Shown: piece by piece, positions 5,567 through 7,221 of the stretch | Layout of the letters: the number at the start of each line of letters is the position of its first letter | Position numbering within the stretch: position 1 is the first letter of the stretch | Assembly (NCBI GenBank): GCA_004347955.1 | Contig: QNVH01000024.1 | Span: 1-7,221, forward strand | Source of the DNA: Thermoproteota archaeon | GTDB lineage: Archaea; Thermoproteota; Methanomethylicia; Methanomethylicales; Methanomethylicaceae | Reading direction: 5' to 3' | DNA: 7,221 nucleotides | Translations under genes and position numbers: made by a program | Notes under the pieces: generated by a model | Databases searched by the model: none | Told to the model about the DNA's origin: nothing | Seen by the model: the letters and a program-made list of their open reading frames with translations, nothing else

Positions 5567-6224
5567 GGAGTGGTTCGCCCTGTACCACCTGCTGAACCTC
5601 GGCGGACACAAGAGGAGGGTGCTGATAGGGACGGGGGAGCTGGGCAAGATATTGGGCGTCTCGCAGCAGACGGCTTCAAGGAGGCTCTTGGAGTTGGCGA
5701 GAAAAGGTTACATAGACAGGGAGATGACGCCTAGGGGGCAGAGCGTCCTTATCACGAAGAAGGGGCTCTCAGCGCTCAGGGAGGTCTACGAAGTACTGAG
5801 GACAGGGTTCGAGGAGGGGAGAAATGTCTTCTTTCTGAGTGGGACGGTATTTACAGGATTTGGCGAGGGGGCTTACTACGTTACAAAGAGCGGGTACAGC
5901 GGTCAGTTCGAGGAGAAGCTCGGTTTCAAACCGTTCCCAGGAACCCTGAACCTAAGGCTCAGGTCCATAGAGGACATAAGAGCCAGGAAGGAGCTCGAGC
6001 TCCTCCCAGGGATAGTCGTGAAGGGCTTCGTGAATGGTGAGAGGACATACGGTGATGTGAAGTGCTTCAGGGCCAAGATAAATGACAAGATGGATGGCGC
6101 CATCCTTTTGATACATAGGACTCACTACGGGCAAGACGTTGTTGAGGTCATAGCTGGGGAGAGTGTGAGGAAGAAGCTCGGGCTCAAGGACGGGGATCTG
6201 GTCCAGCTGAAGGTCCTTGTTTGA
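5556..6224 (+). CDS. ribK: CTP-dependent riboflavin kinase with N-terminal winged helix
   Basis: Archaeal riboflavin kinase that phosphorylates riboflavin to FMN using CTP. The 222 residues form two domains. Residues about 5-80 are a winged helix: GELGKILGVSQQTASRRLLEL is a clear helix-turn-helix, followed by the wing (MTPRGQSVLIT). Residues 92-222 are the RibK barrel, with GTVFTGFGEGAYYV (96-109), LGFKPFPGTLNL (122-133), the GFVNGERTYGDVKC strand and the closing HYGQDVVEVIAGESVRKKLGLKDGD region. The DNA-binding domain suggests the protein may also regulate flavin or neighbouring genes, as proposed for other HTH-RibK fusions; no operator is recognisable here. TTG 5556 is preceded by GAGGTGG at 6 bases. 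The gene starts inside endonuclease V, so the two are probably co-transcribed. Its last 41 bases overlap the 3' end of RibL on the other strand. Confidence 0.95.
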   Translation: MESEEWFALYHLLNLGGHKRRVLIGTGELGKILGVSQQTASRRLLELARKGYIDREMTPRGQSVLITKKGLSALREVYEVLRTGFEEGRNVFFLSGTVFTGFGEGAYYVTKSGYSGQFEEKLGFKPFPGTLNLRLRSIEDIRARKELELLPGIVVKGFVNGERTYGDVKCFRAKINDKMDGAILLIHRTHYGQDVVEVIAGESVRKKLGLKDGDLVQLKVLV

Positions 6225-6738
6225 CCGGATTTGTCGAGTAGATGATCTTCCTGATCATGGAGGAGCTCACCTCACCGTATTTGCCAAGCTTCACGATCTT
6301 TACGCCGAGGTTCTGCTTGGCAAGAAGTTCTGCCAGGTCGTCCTGGTCGTAGCCAAGCGCGATTATGTCTGGGTTTACCTCCTTGATAACGGCGAGCGTG
6401 TCGAAATCCTCGCCACCAAGGATCGCCTTGTCCACCGGCTTGAGGGCCTCGACGAGTGCCCTTCTGTGATCTTCCTTCATGACCGGAGGCCTGCCCTTCC
6501 TGCTCAGGATCGTGGAGTCCCTAGCGACAACAACTATGAGCTCGGCGCCCTCACCCCCGAGTTTCTTGGCTTCCTCAAGGTACCTGAGGTGACCGTAGTG
6601 GAGTAGATCGAAGCAGCCCGCGGCAAGGACTCTCTTACCTTTACCTTTAACTTTACCTTTAACTTTACCTTTAACTTTACCTTTACCTCCACCCATGCCT
6701 TTGCCTCTTTCCATCTCCGTCCCCGTACCCTTCTCCAT
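6184..6738 (-). CDS. ribL: FAD synthetase RibL with a Lys/Gly-rich N-terminal extension
   Basis: Nucleotidyltransferase of the archaeal RibL family that adenylylates FMN to FAD, the step after RibK. From ATG 6738 the product is 184 residues. The Rossmann core starts at RVLAAGCFDLLHYGH (36-50), with the HxGH nucleotide-binding motif HYGH at 47-50; then come VVVARDSTI, KGRPPVMKEDHRRALVEALK, LGYDQ and KYGEVSSSMIRKI. Start choice: GGGAGGA ends 7 bases before ATG 6738, whereas an in-frame ATG at 6777 (197 residues) has only weak sequence ahead. ATG 6696 is also possible. None of these removes the repeat GKVKGKVKGKVKGKGK, because no start codon lies between it and the core. The extension is rich in Lys and Gly, unlike compact RibL proteins. 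The tail after SSSMIRKI (about 18 residues) is read from the strand opposite ribK. It is downstream of the DUF357 gene and probably in the same transcript. Confidence 0.92.
   Translation of the reverse strand: MEKGTGTEMERGKGMGGGKGKVKGKVKGKVKGKGKRVLAAGCFDLLHYGHLRYLEEAKKLGGEGAELIVVVARDSTILSRKGRPPVMKEDHRRALVEALKPVDKAILGGEDFDTLAVIKEVNPDIIALGYDQDDLAELLAKQNLGVKIVKLGKYGEVSSSMIRKIIYSTNPVKQGPSAGPDPRP
6635..6687 (-). repeat. In-frame 12-base tandem repeat in the ribL N-terminus
   Basis: On the minus strand the unit GGTAAAGTTAAA occurs three times in a row, flanked by GGTAAAGGTAAA-like copies, so the whole tract is built of hexamers GGTAAA and GTTAAA. It encodes alternating Gly-Lys and Val-Lys. Codons are almost only AAA, GGT and GTT, whereas neighbouring genes prefer AAG and GGG/GGC; this suggests a recent local expansion by replication slippage. 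Gain or loss of units changes the protein by two residues per hexamer without shifting the frame. Confidence 0.9.
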
Positions 6739-6745
6739 GTCTATG

Positions 6746-6753
6746 TCCTCCCT
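6746..6753 (-). promoter_or_regulatory. Ribosome-binding site supporting the ribL start at 6738
   Basis: AGGGAGGA on the minus strand, 7 bases before ATG 6738. It is the only strong Shine-Dalgarno match among the three candidate ATG codons (6777, 6738, 6696). Confidence 0.6.
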
Positions 6754-6784
6754 ATGGCATTCCTTATTCGATCCCATCCATTAC

Positions 6785-7069
6785 TCAGTCCTTACCACCT
6801 AAATTCCATTCATACTTTAGCCAGCCGAGGTTCCTGCAGGCGTCCAGCAGACCCTCACAATATGCGATACATACAAGAGCGGTAATAAAGTCTCCTTTCC
6901 CGAAGTAGTACTCAGAGTCCTCAAAGTACTGCCTTGCTAAGGAGAGGTTATACTCTAGTTTTGATGAGAGTGAAGGGTCTTTGGGGGGGCAGACAACCAT
7001 ATCCTTGAGGACGTTCTTTGCGTACTTGATGTAGCGTTCAAGTTTTGACTTTGCTAATTCGTCATCCAT
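6785..7069 (-). CDS. DUF357 family protein
   Basis: Small, mostly helical protein of 94 residues. The family signature is the C-terminal helix-turn-helix pair: ARQYFEDSEYYFGKGDFITALVCIAYCEGLLDACRNLGWL, in which the alternating aromatic and acidic residues followed by GD-(F/Y) and the C-x-G-LLD segment are typical of DUF357. No biochemical function is known to me. ATG 7069 is chosen because AGGTGG (7080-7075) lies 5 bases before it; GTG 7078 falls inside that site. It sits between diphthine synthase and RibL, 32 bases after the former and 46 before the latter. From memory, DUF357 genes are often near diphthine synthase in Archaea, but that does not establish a joint role. Confidence 0.85.
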   Translation of the reverse strand: MDDELAKSKLERYIKYAKNVLKDMVVCPPKDPSLSSKLEYNLSLARQYFEDSEYYFGKGDFITALVCIAYCEGLLDACRNLGWLKYEWNLGGKD

Positions 7070-7074
7070 AGTGT

Positions 7075-7080
7075 CCACCT
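7075..7080 (-). promoter_or_regulatory. Ribosome-binding site for the DUF357 gene
   Basis: AGGTGG on the minus strand, 5 bases before ATG 7069. It overlaps the alternative GTG at 7078 and so argues against that start. Confidence 0.65.
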
Positions 7081-7086
7081 ATACAG

Positions 7087-7098
7087 GATATATACTCG
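7087..7098 (-). promoter_or_regulatory. Possible TATA element upstream of the DUF357 gene
   Basis: GAGTATATATCC on the minus strand, in the 32-base gap after diphthine synthase, centred about 23 bases before ATG 7069. A start at the usual archaeal distance would fall at or next to the ATG, which conflicts with use of the AGGTGG site. It may be chance, or give a second, leaderless transcript. Confidence 0.3.
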
Positions 7099-7101
7099 GA
7101 A

Positions 7102-7221
7102 TCATGCTCTCTCAACATGTTGGCTGAGGAGCGCCCTGTCAACTCTTGCCAACACCTCAAGGGCTTCGGCCTCCATGAAGTGGAGCCTCCCGGGCACTAT
7201 TAGGGAATGAGGGGGTTGCCC
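7102..7221 (-). CDS. dphB: Diphthine synthase, last 39 codons (5' end beyond window)
   Basis: SAM-dependent methyltransferase that trimethylates the modified histidine of elongation factor 2 on the way to diphthamide. Only the C-terminus is visible: PPHSLIVPGRLHFMEAEALE, which carries the family's characteristic LIVPG-LHF-EAE ending, followed by a short tail and TGA at 7104-7102. The catalytic and SAM-binding parts lie to the right of the window. The assignment rests on this one conserved segment, but the segment is distinctive. The gene heads, or belongs to, the minus-strand run with DUF357 and RibL. Confidence 0.8.
   Translation of the reverse strand, partial: GQPPHSLIVPGRLHFMEAEALEVLARVDRALLSQHVERA

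Noticed and set aside
6217..6606. Plus-strand open frame (129 codons) after ribK
   Set aside because: It is the complement of the conserved RibL core and shows no family similarity.
6635..6687. Tandem repeat as a CRISPR, telomere-like or origin repeat
   Set aside because: The units are contiguous with no spacers, are in frame with ribL, and translate to a regular Gly-Lys/Val-Lys tract, so a coding low-complexity repeat explains it.

Overview
The window looks like archaeal chromosome, and every gene in it belongs to a family that is archaeal or archaeal-type: a proteasome beta subunit, the wyosine enzyme TYW1/Taw1, a translin/Trax-like protein, O-phosphoseryl-tRNA synthetase (SepRS), a CTP-dependent riboflavin kinase, RibL FAD synthetase, DUF357 and DUF504 proteins, diphthine synthase and a NOG1-type GTPase. 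The beta subunit resembles the non-catalytic crenarchaeal type, which points to the TACK side of the Archaea. SepRS is best known from methanogens and Archaeoglobus, so a deep-branching or methanogenic TACK lineage would fit, but the sequence alone does not settle this. Arginine is mostly AGG and isoleucine often ATA, a style common in thermophiles. No mobile element, CRISPR array, rRNA or tRNA was found.

Layout. Positions 1-1021 (minus strand) hold a DUF504 protein followed by a NOG1-type GTPase that runs off the left edge; their stop and start overlap in TTGA. A short AT-rich region (1022-1093) separates these from a plus-strand run of six closely packed genes: proteasome beta subunit (1094-1708), Taw1 (1785-2699, probably starting further upstream behind a one-base frameshift), Trax-like protein (2656-3294), SepRS (3291-4862), endonuclease V (4952-5566) and HTH-RibK (5556-6224). 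Three of the junctions overlap (44, 4 and 11 bases). From the right edge, a minus-strand run contains the last 39 codons of diphthine synthase, a DUF357 protein and RibL. The 3' ends of RibL and RibK overlap convergently by 41 bases.

How they fit together. Taw1, Trax-like protein and SepRS all plausibly act on tRNA: wyosine formation on tRNA-Phe, RNA cleavage, and charging of tRNA-Cys with phosphoserine. DUF504 (predicted RNA-end recognition), NOG1 (ribosome assembly) and diphthine synthase (EF-2 modification) extend the RNA and translation theme. RibK and RibL catalyse successive steps, riboflavin to FMN to FAD, and meet tail to tail. Points most worth a second look are the alanine in place of the proteasome catalytic Thr1, the apparent frameshift in the Taw1 N-terminus, the Lys/Gly/Val tandem repeat that must be translated as part of RibL, and the packing of a Trax-like nuclease against SepRS. 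These are mostly known families in an unusual arrangement. I found no clear evidence of a wholly new system.
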